Source: Tepidamorphaceae bacterium
GTDB lineage: Bacteria; Pseudomonadota; Alphaproteobacteria; Rhizobiales; JAKSCL01
DNA: 64,000 nucleotides
Reading direction: 5' to 3'
Assembly (NCBI GenBank): GCA_028289445.1
Contig: JANQPO010000012.1
Coordinates: 104,056-168,055, forward strand
Each line of letters starts with the position of its first letter. The first letter of the stretch is position 1. The notes under the pieces are model-generated. The model did not search any database. It was not told the origin of the DNA and saw nothing but the letters and a program-made list of their open reading frames with translations. Below are positions 56,547 to 64,000 of the stretch, in pieces. The position numbers and the translations under genes are program-made.

Positions 56547-58324
56547 AGCTCAACCTTCACGCCCTGTCGCCGCATAATAATGTACTGCTGGAGAATCGAC
56601 AGGAAGTTGTTCCACGCCCAATAGATCACCAGGCCAGCCGGGAACCCGGCCAAGATGAAGGTGAAGACCAGCGGCATCCAGTTGAAGATCAATTGCTGCG
56701 TGGGATCCGGCGGTGCCGGGTTCAGTTTCATCTGAATGAACATCGTCAAGCCCATGATGATCGGCCAAACGCCAATCATCAAAAAGGCCGGAAGGTCCAG
56801 CGGGATGAGCCCAAAGAGGTTGAATAGCGATGTCGGGTCGGGCGCGGACAGGTCGCGAATCCAGCCAAAGAACGGCGCATGCCGCATCTCGATCGTGACA
56901 AACAGGACCTTGTAAAGAGCGAAGAAAACGGGAATCTGGACAAGGATCGGAAGGCAACCCGAGAGCGGATTGATCTTCTTCTCCTTGTAAAGCTTCATCA
57001 TCTCCTGCTGCTGGCGCTGCTTGTCGTCGGCGAAATTGTCCCGGATCTTTTGCATCTCCGGTTGCACCAGCTTCATCCGGCTCATCGACACATAGGACTT
57101 GTTGGCCAGCGGGAAAAAGATCAGCTTGATCAGCACGGTCACGATCAGGATCGCAATGCCGAAATTGCCGATCATCGCGTTGAAATAGTCGAGCACCGTG
57201 AACATCGGACGGGTCAGGAAGTAGAACCAGCCCCAGTCGATCATCAGATCGAACTGCTTGATGCCGAGATTCTCCTCGTAGCTCTCGATCAACCGGACGC
57301 GCTTGGCACCGGCAAAGACATTCGTCTCGACGGACACCGAGGCGCCCGGCGCCACAGTCACAGGATCGAGCAAGTAATCGGTCTGGTAACTGATGGTCGG
57401 TGCCCGCGTATTGGCCGAAAAGCGAGCGTTGAACGGCTGGTCCTGCGCCGGGATCAGTGCCGTCGCCCAGTATTTGTCGGTGATGCCGAGCCAACCACCC
57501 GTCGAAGCGATGGTTTGGGGACCGTCTTCGGCGACCTCGTCATAGTCGATCTCGCGAAGGCCGTCCTCACCGAGAACGCCGATCAGGCCCTCATGAAGAA
57601 TGTAGAAATTGGTGGTGGCCGGCGTGCCGTGCCGCGAGATCAGACCGTAAGGATAAAGCGTGACCGCCGCACCGGTCGTGTTCTCGACGCTTTGCGTAAT
57701 CGCGAACATGTAGTGGTCGTCGATCGCGATCGTGCGCTTGAACACCAGTCCCGCACCGTTGTCATAGGTCAGCGTCACGGGCGAACCGGGGGTCAGCGCC
57801 GCATTGCTCTCGGCCGTCCAGACAGTCTCGGACGTCGGCACCGCGACCTCGGTTCCAGGCGCCACGGTCCAACCCGCCTCTATGTAATAGGGGTTGGGGC
57901 TGCCCGAAGGCGACAGCAACGTGATGATCGGGCTGTCCGGTTCAACCGTCTCGCGATACTGGGTGAGCGACAGATCGTCGATCCGAGCGCCTTGCAGATT
58001 AAGTGAGCCGGCAAGATCCGGTGCCTCGATGGCAATGCGGGACGTCGCCGCGAGCGCTGCCTGGCGCGATGCGGTCGCCGTCACCGCGCCTCCTGGAACG
58101 GTCGGTGCAACGCCCGGCGTTGTGGCTTGCGGCGTTGGCGTACCGGTCGCATCGGGTTGCGGCACTGCGCTTTGGTCGGTTCCGGCGCTTTCCGACTGCG
58201 CCGCCAGCTCGGCCTGTCGGGCCTGCTGCTCGCGCATTTGCGGAATGCCCACGAACACCTGCCAGGTGATCAAGACGGCAATGGACAGCGCGATTGCCAG
58301 AATGGTGTTGCGGTGTTCGTTCAT
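56480..58324 (-). CDS. yidC: Membrane protein insertase YidC
   Basis: The 614-residue protein has an N-terminal helix (NTILAIALSIAVLITWQVFVG), a Pro/Ala/Thr-rich linker, a large periplasmic beta-sandwich domain and the C-terminal insertase core: SYVSMSRMKLVQPEMQKIRD, KINPLSGCLPILVQIPVFFALYKVL with the conserved Arg region, and a basic tail. It inserts inner-membrane proteins with or without Sec. Its ATG overlaps the rnpA stop (ATGA). No yidD lies between them. Confidence 0.97.
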   Translation of the reverse strand: MNEHRNTILAIALSIAVLITWQVFVGIPQMREQQARQAELAAQSESAGTDQSAVPQPDATGTPTPQATTPGVAPTVPGGAVTATASRQAALAATSRIAIEAPDLAGSLNLQGARIDDLSLTQYRETVEPDSPIITLLSPSGSPNPYYIEAGWTVAPGTEVAVPTSETVWTAESNAALTPGSPVTLTYDNGAGLVFKRTIAIDDHYMFAITQSVENTTGAAVTLYPYGLISRHGTPATTNFYILHEGLIGVLGEDGLREIDYDEVAEDGPQTIASTGGWLGITDKYWATALIPAQDQPFNARFSANTRAPTISYQTDYLLDPVTVAPGASVSVETNVFAGAKRVRLIESYEENLGIKQFDLMIDWGWFYFLTRPMFTVLDYFNAMIGNFGIAILIVTVLIKLIFFPLANKSYVSMSRMKLVQPEMQKIRDNFADDKQRQQQEMMKLYKEKKINPLSGCLPILVQIPVFFALYKVLFVTIEMRHAPFFGWIRDLSAPDPTSLFNLFGLIPLDLPAFLMIGVWPIIMGLTMFIQMKLNPAPPDPTQQLIFNWMPLVFTFILAGFPAGLVIYWAWNNFLSILQQYIIMRRQGVKVELWDNIKSTFQRKAAADNTADKT

Positions 58325-58716
58325 TGCGTCCGATCGGCCCTTGCCGGTTGGCCCCGCATCGACGGTTCCGTTACGGATTTTATCGCGCTACGCACATCGT
58401 CTACAATCGCTGAAAAAGGCGCACCGAACGTTTTTCCGCGCCCGATCAAGACATAATCGCGGCCGGATGCGATCTCATCAGCCTCAAGCCGCCGCACCGC
58501 CTCCTTCAGCCGGCGTTTGATCCGATTGCGCACCACCGCGCCGCCAAGTTTGCGGGTCGCGGTGAATCCAAACCGGGGAGCGCCGGCGGCGTCCTGATCG
58601 CGGCGCCGTGACTGTAGAACGACCGTCGCCGTGACCGCTTTGCGCCCGCGCGCGGTGCGCAGAAAGTCGGCCCGTCGCTTCAGCGTCTCAAACGTCGTTG
58701 TCATACTCCCGGTCAT
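58321..58716 (-). CDS. rnpA: Ribonuclease P protein component
   Basis: The product, up to 131 residues, has TLKRRADFLRTARGRK at the N-terminus, the FGFTATRKLGGAVVRNRIKRRLKEAVRR RNR motif near 55-78 and DYVLIGRGKT. It aids the RNase P RNA in 5' tRNA maturation. The ATG at 58716 has GGGAT 5 bases upstream; an ATG four codons on is a possible start. It follows rpmH by 51 bases. Confidence 0.94.
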   Translation of the reverse strand: MTGSMTTTFETLKRRADFLRTARGRKAVTATVVLQSRRRDQDAAGAPRFGFTATRKLGGAVVRNRIKRRLKEAVRRLEADEIASGRDYVLIGRGKTFGAPFSAIVDDVRSAIKSVTEPSMRGQPARADRTQ

Positions 58717-58767
58717 GCCTATCCCGACTGCGTCCGGGCCAGTGGTTCAAGGGCCGGTCGGACGAAT

Positions 58768-58902
58768 CTAGGCCGACAGCTTTTTGCGGCCGCGCTGGCG
58801 GCGATTGGCGAGCACTTTGCGGCCGCCGACCGTTGCCTTGCGCGCCCGAAAGCCATGACGGCGCTTGCGGACGAGGCGGCTCGGTTGGAATGTGCGTTTC
58901 AC
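58768..58902 (-). CDS. rpmH: 50S ribosomal protein L34
   Basis: The 44-residue basic protein starts at a GTG (58902) with GGAGA upstream and reads [20 protein letters not shown] through [11 protein letters not shown], a full-length L34. It leads the rpmH-rnpA-yidC operon. Confidence 0.97.
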   Translation of the reverse strand: MKRTFQPSRLVRKRRHGFRARKATVGGRKVLANRRQRGRKKLSA

Positions 58903-59006
58903 GGTATGTCTCCACCCGCGTAGCGGGTCTGGTGTGGCGTTTCTCAAACCATAAATGCCCGGCACTGCGGCAAGGCGGCACCGGACATATAAGGTGGTTG
59001 CGCGCG

Positions 59007-59035
59007 CTTATAAGTGGCGGCTGTCGCGGCGTCAA
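59007..59035 (-). promoter_or_regulatory. Sigma-70 promoter of the rpmH operon
   Basis: On the minus strand TTGACG (59030-59035) and TATAAG (59007-59012) are separated by exactly 17 bases. The -10 box lies about 105 bases before the rpmH start codon, leaving a long leader. It is the best promoter match in the window. The rest of the 294-base gap between rpmH and the DUF547 gene holds a TGTGATCACA palindrome (59090-59099) and nothing else I recognise. Confidence 0.7.
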
Positions 59036-59196
59036 CAAACCGCGAGCGGAATCGCCCCGTCAATGCCTGTCGTTTGACGGAAATTGACGTGTGATCACAT
59101 CGCATTGAAGAGCCGGACACGCAATCGAAAACATGCGCATATGAGCGCAAGAAAACGCGATCGCCGCCGCGCCATCGAAACCCAGGACCGCAATCC

Positions 59197-60003
59197 ATGA
59201 CCCAACGCCTAACCCGACGCTCGCTGATTGCCGGCGCGACGGCCATGGCCATATGGCCCAACGCCGCCAAGGCGACGGAACGCTTTCGGGCACACGGCGC
59301 CGGATCGGGTCCCGATCACGGTGCTTGGTCCGATCTCTTGAGAAGTTATCTGCGTGTCGGCGGTGACGGGATCAACAGGGTCGACTATGGCGCCTTCAAG
59401 GCCGCGGGTCATGGCGCTTTGAAGACCTATGTCGGCACGCTGGAGGCCGCCGCGCCGACCCAAATGGCCCGCGACGACCAATTCGCCTACTGGGTCAATC
59501 TCTACAACGCCAAAACGATCGATGTCGTGTTGGACCACTATCCGGTTAAATCGATCAGGGAGATCAACCTGGGTGGCAGTCTCTTCGGGCGCGGACCGTG
59601 GCGGAAGAAGCTGATGGCCGTCGAGGGCGTATCGCTCTCGCTGGATGACGTCGAGCACGAGATCTTACGCCCCTATTGGGGTGACGCGCGCATCCATTAC
59701 GCCGTCAATTGCGCCTCGATCGGGTGCCCGAACCTGCAACCGCAGGCTTTCACCGCACAACGCCTCAGCGCCCGACTCGATGCCGCCGCCGCCGACTACA
59801 TCAATCATCCGCGTGGCGTGGCCGTCGGCGCACGCGGACTAACGGCATCGAAGATCTACGATTGGTTCGCCGAGGACTTCGGCACTCAGAATGGCCTGCG
59901 CGACCACTGGCGGCGATACGCCACATCGCGTCTGGCGCGCCAGCTCGACGCCAACCCGAAGATTTCCGGCTACGTTTACGACTGGGCCCTCAACGATGCA
60001 TGA
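59197..60003 (+). CDS. DUF547 protein with Tat-like signal
   Basis: The 268-residue protein begins MTQRLTRRSLIAGATAMAIW, a twin-arginine-type signal ending near AKA. The mature part has the DUF547 features FAYWVNLYNAKTIDVVLDHYPVKSI near residue 95 and HYAVNCASIGCPNLQPQAF near 170, with conserved Asn and Cys residues recalling transglutaminase-like or peptidase folds. Function unknown. The next gene overlaps its stop by 8 bases, so it belongs with the TVP38 and oxidoreductase genes. Confidence 0.88.
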   Translation: MTQRLTRRSLIAGATAMAIWPNAAKATERFRAHGAGSGPDHGAWSDLLRSYLRVGGDGINRVDYGAFKAAGHGALKTYVGTLEAAAPTQMARDDQFAYWVNLYNAKTIDVVLDHYPVKSIREINLGGSLFGRGPWRKKLMAVEGVSLSLDDVEHEILRPYWGDARIHYAVNCASIGCPNLQPQAFTAQRLSARLDAAAADYINHPRGVAVGARGLTASKIYDWFAEDFGTQNGLRDHWRRYATSRLARQLDANPKISGYVYDWALNDA

Positions 60004-60814
60004 TGCGGATACCAGCCGCGATCCGCAAACCGCCGAAGCGAAGGACGATAGAGTGCCGCAAGCCCTCAAACGGCTCTGGCCGCTTCTACTGATTGGCGTC
60101 GCCATGGCGATTGTCTGGCAGACCGGGCTCCACCGTTACCTGTCCCTGGAAGGTTTGATTGAGAACCGCGAGGCGCTGACCCGCCTTGTTTCCGGCAACC
60201 TCGCAGTAGCCGTTCTTGGCTACGTAGCGGTCTACATCGTCACAGTTGCCTTGTCGCTGCCGGGCGCTCTGTTCCTAACCATTGCCGGTGGATTGATGTT
60301 CGGTTGGGCGATTGCCGGATCGGCGACCGTGATCGCCGCAACGCTCGGTGCCTCGGTCATCTTCCTGGCGGCCAAGACCGCACTGGGCACGTCCTTGCGG
60401 GCCAAGGCCGGCCCGTTTCTCGACCGACTCGCCTCCGGCTTTGAGGAAGACGCGTTCAACTACCTGCTCTTCCTGCGCCTTGTCCCCGCCTTTCCCTTCT
60501 GGCTGGTCAACCTGGCACCGGCCTTTTTGGGCGTCTCCTTGAAGACCTTCTTCATCGCCACTCTGATCGGGATCATTCCAGGCACGTTTGCCTTTGCCTT
60601 CGTCGGCGCCGGCCTTGGCAGTGTTATCGACGCGCAGGCCGAAGACTACCGCGCCTGCCAAGCAACCGATCCCAGCGGTGCAACCTGCACAGTCAGCCTC
60701 GACACGTCGGCCTTGATCACGCCCGAGATCATCGCCGCATTTGTCGCGCTTGGCGTTGTCGCGATCATCCCCGTCATCGTAAAGAAAGTACGCAAGCGTC
60801 GGCAGGCCGGCTAA
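59996..60814 (+). CDS. TVP38/TMEM64 (DedA-like) membrane protein
   Basis: The 272-residue protein has about six hydrophobic helices and the SNARE-associated/VTT core: LSLPGALFLTIAGGLMFG near 100 and FLRLVPAFPFWLVNLAPAFLGVSLKTFFIATLIGIIPGT near 175-215. Such proteins are proposed lipid scramblases or transporters. Its ATG lies inside the end of the DUF547 gene. A periplasmic Cys pair (YRACQATDPSGATCTV) precedes the last helix. It is followed 32 bases later by the FAD oxidoreductase. Confidence 0.9.
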   Translation: MHDADTSRDPQTAEAKDDRVPQALKRLWPLLLIGVAMAIVWQTGLHRYLSLEGLIENREALTRLVSGNLAVAVLGYVAVYIVTVALSLPGALFLTIAGGLMFGWAIAGSATVIAATLGASVIFLAAKTALGTSLRAKAGPFLDRLASGFEEDAFNYLLFLRLVPAFPFWLVNLAPAFLGVSLKTFFIATLIGIIPGTFAFAFVGAGLGSVIDAQAEDYRACQATDPSGATCTVSLDTSALITPEIIAAFVALGVVAIIPVIVKKVRKRRQAG

Positions 60815-60846
60815 CGGTCGCGCCATGGTTTGACGAGGAGAGTGGC

Positions 60847-62274
60847 ATGGACAAGGTGCTGACACCCGACATCTGCGTCATCGGAGCAGGATCGGGCGGG
60901 CTCACAGTCGCGGCAGTCGCGGCAGCGTTCGGCGTGTCATGCGTGCTTGTCGAAAAGGGTAAAATGGGCGGCGACTGCCTGAACTACGGCTGCGTCCCCT
61001 CCAAAGCCCTCCTCGCTGCCGCGAAACAGGCCGAAACGATACGCAAGGCACCGGCCTTCGGCGTCTCTGCCGGACAACCAAAGGTCAACTTTGCGCGTGT
61101 TCATCAACACGTCCACGATGTTATTGCCGCGATCGCACCCAACGATTCCGTCGAACGTTTCACGGGCCTCGGCGTCACCGTTATCGAAGCCGCCGGCCGG
61201 TTCAAGGACGCCGAGACGTTGGTCGCCGGAGATACCGAGATTCGGGCCAGGCGGTTCGTGATCGCGACGGGCTCGTCGCCAGCCGCGCCGCCGATCCCTG
61301 GCCTCGACACCGTCGACTATTTGACCAATGAGACGATCTTCGACCTGACGCGCCGGCCGAATCGTCTGATCATCATCGGCGGCGGACCGATCGGCCTAGA
61401 GATGGCCCAGGCGCACAATCGCCTTGGATCGACCGTAACCGTCATAGAAGCTCTGACACCGCTCGCTCATGACGATCCCGAGCTCACGGAGATCGTGCTC
61501 GATCAGGTGCAAGCCGAAGGTGTGACGCTGCTCACCCACACGCCCGTGACGCGGGTCCGCCGCTATCGCTCCGGTGTCCGCGTTCACTACGACGCCAAGG
61601 GCGAAGAATTGATGATTGACGGCAGCCATCTGCTGGTAGCGGCCGGCCGGAAACCCAATGTCGGCGATCTCGATCTCGACAAGGCCGGAATAGAAACGAA
61701 CAAAGCGGGCATCAAAACCGACGCAACGCTGCGCACGACGAACAAGCGCGTCTATGCCATCGGGGATGTCGCCGGCGGACCGCAATTCACCCACATCGCC
61801 AACTATCACGCCGGTCTGGTGATCCAGTCGATCCTCTTCCGGATTCCGGCCAAGCCGGACCACAGCACCATCCCGTGGGTCACTTACACCGACCCAGAGC
61901 TTGCGCATGTCGGCCTCAACGAAAAAATGGGCCGCGCGCAAAACGGCGAGCGCATCCGCATCCTGCGCTGGCCCTACGCGGAGAACGACCGGGCGCAGGC
62001 GGAAAAGAAAACAAGCGGCCTCATCAAGGTCATCACCAACCACCGTGGAAGGATCCTCGGCGCCTCGATCGTCGGCGCCAATGCCGGCGATCTCATCAAC
62101 ATGTGGTCGCTGGCGATTTCGCAGAAGATGAAGATCGGCGCCATGCGCGGGTTCATCTCGCCCTACCCGACGCTCGCCGAGATCTCGAAACGTGCGGCAA
62201 CCAGCTACTACGCCGACGTGCCGCAAAAGCCCTTTATTCGTTCGCTCTTGTCATTCCTTCGCCGTTTCGGATAA
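60847..62274 (+). CDS. FAD-dependent disulfide oxidoreductase (mercuric reductase-like)
   Basis: The 475-residue flavoprotein has the FAD motif GAGSGGLTVAAVAAAFG, the redox pair GGDCLNYGCVPSKA near 40-55, the NAD(P) motif IIGGGPIGLEMAQAHNRLG near 178 and AIGDVAGGPQFTH. In the C-terminal dimer domain the lipoamide-dehydrogenase catalytic His is replaced: the segment reads ISPYPTLAEISKRA, so Tyr takes the place of His as in MerA-like members. It is thus unlikely to be a true E3 subunit. Linkage to a TVP38 protein is a recurrent arrangement; substrate unknown. Confidence 0.88.
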   Translation: MDKVLTPDICVIGAGSGGLTVAAVAAAFGVSCVLVEKGKMGGDCLNYGCVPSKALLAAAKQAETIRKAPAFGVSAGQPKVNFARVHQHVHDVIAAIAPNDSVERFTGLGVTVIEAAGRFKDAETLVAGDTEIRARRFVIATGSSPAAPPIPGLDTVDYLTNETIFDLTRRPNRLIIIGGGPIGLEMAQAHNRLGSTVTVIEALTPLAHDDPELTEIVLDQVQAEGVTLLTHTPVTRVRRYRSGVRVHYDAKGEELMIDGSHLLVAAGRKPNVGDLDLDKAGIETNKAGIKTDATLRTTNKRVYAIGDVAGGPQFTHIANYHAGLVIQSILFRIPAKPDHSTIPWVTYTDPELAHVGLNEKMGRAQNGERIRILRWPYAENDRAQAEKKTSGLIKVITNHRGRILGASIVGANAGDLINMWSLAISQKMKIGAMRGFISPYPTLAEISKRAATSYYADVPQKPFIRSLLSFLRRFG

Positions 62275-62313
62275 GTCGTCGCACACGGATTCGCGTAATG
62301 CGATCGGCATGTT

Positions 62314-63795
62314 GTGTCGACTGACATGAAACAAGCACCGAAAACCGCCGCAAAACGACGGACGACCGGGGTAAGACTGGCCCGTGGTCTGTCGACCAAG
62401 CTGCTCGTGTTGACCGTACTGTTCGTGATGATCGCGGAAGTTATGATCTACGTGCCTTCGGTCGCCAACTTTCGCAATACCTGGCTTCTTGACCGCCTGG
62501 GCGACGCCGAAATTGCCGCCATGTCCTTGCGCGCCGCTCCGGACGGTATGGTTCCGCGCGAACTGGAAATCGATCTACTGCGCAACATCGGCGCCAACAC
62601 GCTTGCCGTCAGGACCGAAGATCGCCGCCAGCTGATCGCGCTGACCGACATGCCGCCCCCCGTCGATATGACCGCCGATTTCGCCGACATGTCGCCTTCG
62701 GCCTCTCTTGGCCAAGCCTTGATCACGCTGGTGCGGGCGGAGTCGCGGACGATTCGCGTCATCGGCCGGATGGAGGGCGGCGATCTGATTGAAATCGTCA
62801 TGGATGACCGGCCGCTGCGCCAAGCTATGTTGCGTTATTCGATCAACATCTTGACCTTGTCGCTGATTATCTCCGGCATCGCCGCAGCGCTCGTCTACTT
62901 AAGCCTGCATTGGATTCTCGTGCGCCCGATGCGCCGACTGACCGGCAATATGATGGCGTTTCGCGATGAGCCGGAGGATCCGTCTCGCGTTATCAAACCC
63001 AGCGCGCGACGCGACGAGATCGGCGTCGCGGAGCGCGAGCTGTCCGACATGCAAGGCGAGATGCAGTCGGCCCTCCAGCAAAAAACCCGACTTGCCGCAC
63101 TCGGTCTCGCGGTGTCCAAGGTCAATCACGACCTGCGCAACATCTTGGCTTCCGCACAACTCATCTCGGATCGCATGGCGACGGTGCCCGACCCGACCGT
63201 ACAGCGCTTCGCGCCGAAGCTGATCGCGACGCTCGACCGCGCCATCGACTTCTGCACATCCACACTGAAATATGGCAGCGCCGAGGAAGCCCCGCCGCAA
63301 CGCCGCCGCACGCTCTTGGCGCCGCTTGTGGAAGAGGTGCACCACACTTTGGCGATCGAATATCACGAGACGATTGGCTGGCAGAACACCGTGCCGCGCG
63401 ACCTGGAGATCGATGTCGACCCCGATCAGTTTTTGCGGGTGCTCGTGAATCTTGCGCGCAACAGTGTCCAGGCCCTTGAATCGGGTGGCTCCGGCGATCG
63501 CAGCCACGACATCATTACCGTTGCCGCTCGCCGTGAGGGCGCCGCCGTCTTGATCGAGTTCTCCGACACCGGACCGGGAATCCCCGAACGCGCAAAATCC
63601 CATCTCTTCGAGGCTTTCCGGGGCGCGGTACGCCCTGGCGGGACGGGGCTCGGATTGGCGATTGCTGCTGAGATCGTCAACGCCCATGGCGGCCGCATCG
63701 AACTAATCGAGGGCACGCTTGGCGCGCGCTTCACCATCACGATTCCAGACAGCGTGATCGAGCTAAAGGACCGAGATCTGAAGCGTTCGGCGTGA
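62314..63795 (+). CDS. Sensor histidine kinase (orphan)
   Basis: The ~493-residue kinase has two membrane helices (about 30-50 and 178-202) around a ~125-residue periplasmic sensor, a HAMP linker (about 203-255), the H-box VSKVNHDLRNILASAQLISD with the phospho-His, and an ATPase domain with N-box VNLARNSVQAL, G1 FSDTGPGIPE and G2 GGTGLGLAIAAEIV. A GTG at 62314 and ATG at 62326 are both possible; neither has a clear Shine-Dalgarno. No response regulator is adjacent in the window. Confidence 0.9.
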   Translation: MSTDMKQAPKTAAKRRTTGVRLARGLSTKLLVLTVLFVMIAEVMIYVPSVANFRNTWLLDRLGDAEIAAMSLRAAPDGMVPRELEIDLLRNIGANTLAVRTEDRRQLIALTDMPPPVDMTADFADMSPSASLGQALITLVRAESRTIRVIGRMEGGDLIEIVMDDRPLRQAMLRYSINILTLSLIISGIAAALVYLSLHWILVRPMRRLTGNMMAFRDEPEDPSRVIKPSARRDEIGVAERELSDMQGEMQSALQQKTRLAALGLAVSKVNHDLRNILASAQLISDRMATVPDPTVQRFAPKLIATLDRAIDFCTSTLKYGSAEEAPPQRRRTLLAPLVEEVHHTLAIEYHETIGWQNTVPRDLEIDVDPDQFLRVLVNLARNSVQALESGGSGDRSHDIITVAARREGAAVLIEFSDTGPGIPERAKSHLFEAFRGAVRPGGTGLGLAIAAEIVNAHGGRIELIEGTLGARFTITIPDSVIELKDRDLKRSA

Positions 63796-63817
63796 GACGG
63801 CAACAGGTTTGAAATGA

Positions 63818-63846
63818 CCTTGCATTCGGCAGGGTGGGCCTATAGA
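63818..63846 (+). promoter_or_regulatory. Probable promoter of tRNA-Arg
   Basis: CCTTGC (63818-63823) and TATAGA (63841-63846) are 17 bases apart and end 56 bases before the tRNA. The CTTGC -35 form matches alphaproteobacterial stable-RNA promoters. Confidence 0.55.
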
Positions 63847-63902
63847 TAGCTCAGTCCGCCCATGGGCGGCCTCGCGCGCCTGCGCACGTCAGGCGAAGCA
63901 TG

Positions 63903-63979
63903 GCGCCGGTAGCTCAGCTGGATAGAGCACCAGACTACGAATCTGGGGGTCGGGGGTTCGAATCCTCCCCGGCGCGCCA
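63903..63979 (+). tRNA. tRNA-Arg (anticodon ACG)
   Basis: A full 77-base cloverleaf is visible: acceptor GCGCCGG pairs with CCGGCGC, the D-arm is AGCTC..GAGC, the anticodon arm CCAGA-CTACGAA-TCTGG gives ACG, and the T-arm GGGGG-TTCGAAT-CCTCC follows. The discriminator G and CCA are encoded. The A34 is expected to be edited to inosine by TadA to read CGU, CGC and CGA. Confidence 0.97.
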
Positions 63980-64000
63980 ATAAAATCAATGGGTTAGGAA

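Noticed and set aside
59090..59099. Perfect TGTGATCACA palindrome between rpmH and the DUF547 gene, recalling a CRP site
   Set aside because: CRP/FNR sites need a spacer between TGTGA and TCACA; here the halves abut, and a 10-base palindrome is not rare enough alone.
63903..63979. tRNA-Arg as an integration site for a genomic island
   Set aside because: No integrase or direct repeat of the tRNA 3' end was seen; the window ends 21 bases later, so it cannot be judged.

Overview
The window is one GC-rich chromosomal segment with the gene order and signals of an alphaproteobacterium, most likely Hyphomicrobiales (Rhizobiales). Support comes from ffs-dnaX-ybaB-recR, def-fmt-truA followed by the dap genes, rpmH-rnpA-yidC-engB-argB, a DnaX of rhizobial type, intergenic palindromic repeats of the rhizobial kind, and alphaproteobacterial CTTGC-like -35 boxes. 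Coding density is very high: genes commonly overlap by 1-8 bases and no gene-free stretch exceeds 300 bases. No insertion sequence, prophage, CRISPR array or integrase was seen.

The most unusual region is 0.7-9.5 kb, minus strand. A membrane-fusion protein and an RND pump are followed at close spacing by a YcaO cyclodehydratase/thioamidase, a TfuA partner, a gluzincin-type metallopeptidase, a 17-codon mini-ORF and a 210-residue protein whose C-terminus is eight tandem pentapeptides (AKVSG or AKLSG/AKVAG). The layout is that of a RiPP (ribosomally made, post-translationally modified peptide) operon with a multi-core repeat precursor. YcaO-TfuA pairs are known to install peptide thioamides; the product, the role of the pump and the precursor assignment are inference.

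From 9.6 to 27.7 kb lies a sugar and sugar-acid catabolic block. It holds a type II dehydroquinase, a class II aldolase, two Gfo/Idh/MocA dehydrogenases, an Frc-type sugar ABC importer, an aldose dehydrogenase of the aldo/keto reductase family, an amidohydrolase-type lactonase, an altronate-dehydratase-family enzyme with a coupled macrodomain protein, and an SDR. Together these resemble a non-phosphorylated 6-deoxysugar (L-fucose-like) pathway. Next come UDP-glucose dehydrogenase, a DegT aminotransferase and an L-idonate/gluconate module (gntK, idnO, idnD).

From 26.1 to 35.5 kb (minus strand) a Yej-type oligopeptide ABC system has two tandem binding proteins, one with a Tat and one with a Sec signal. 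It runs on into a NUDIX hydrolase and a GhrA-like reductase. A membrane-anchored cytochrome c, kdsB, pheA, nudC and a HIT protein follow.

From 39.7 to 64 kb the content is mainly housekeeping: SRP RNA, dnaX, ybaB, recR, a sorbosone-dehydrogenase-like protein, a DASS transporter, rmuC, def, fmt, truA, dapE, dapD, argB, engB, yidC, rnpA and rpmH. A three-gene DUF547/TVP38/mercuric-reductase-like operon, an orphan sensor kinase and tRNA-Arg(ACG) close the window. The first gene is cut by the left edge.
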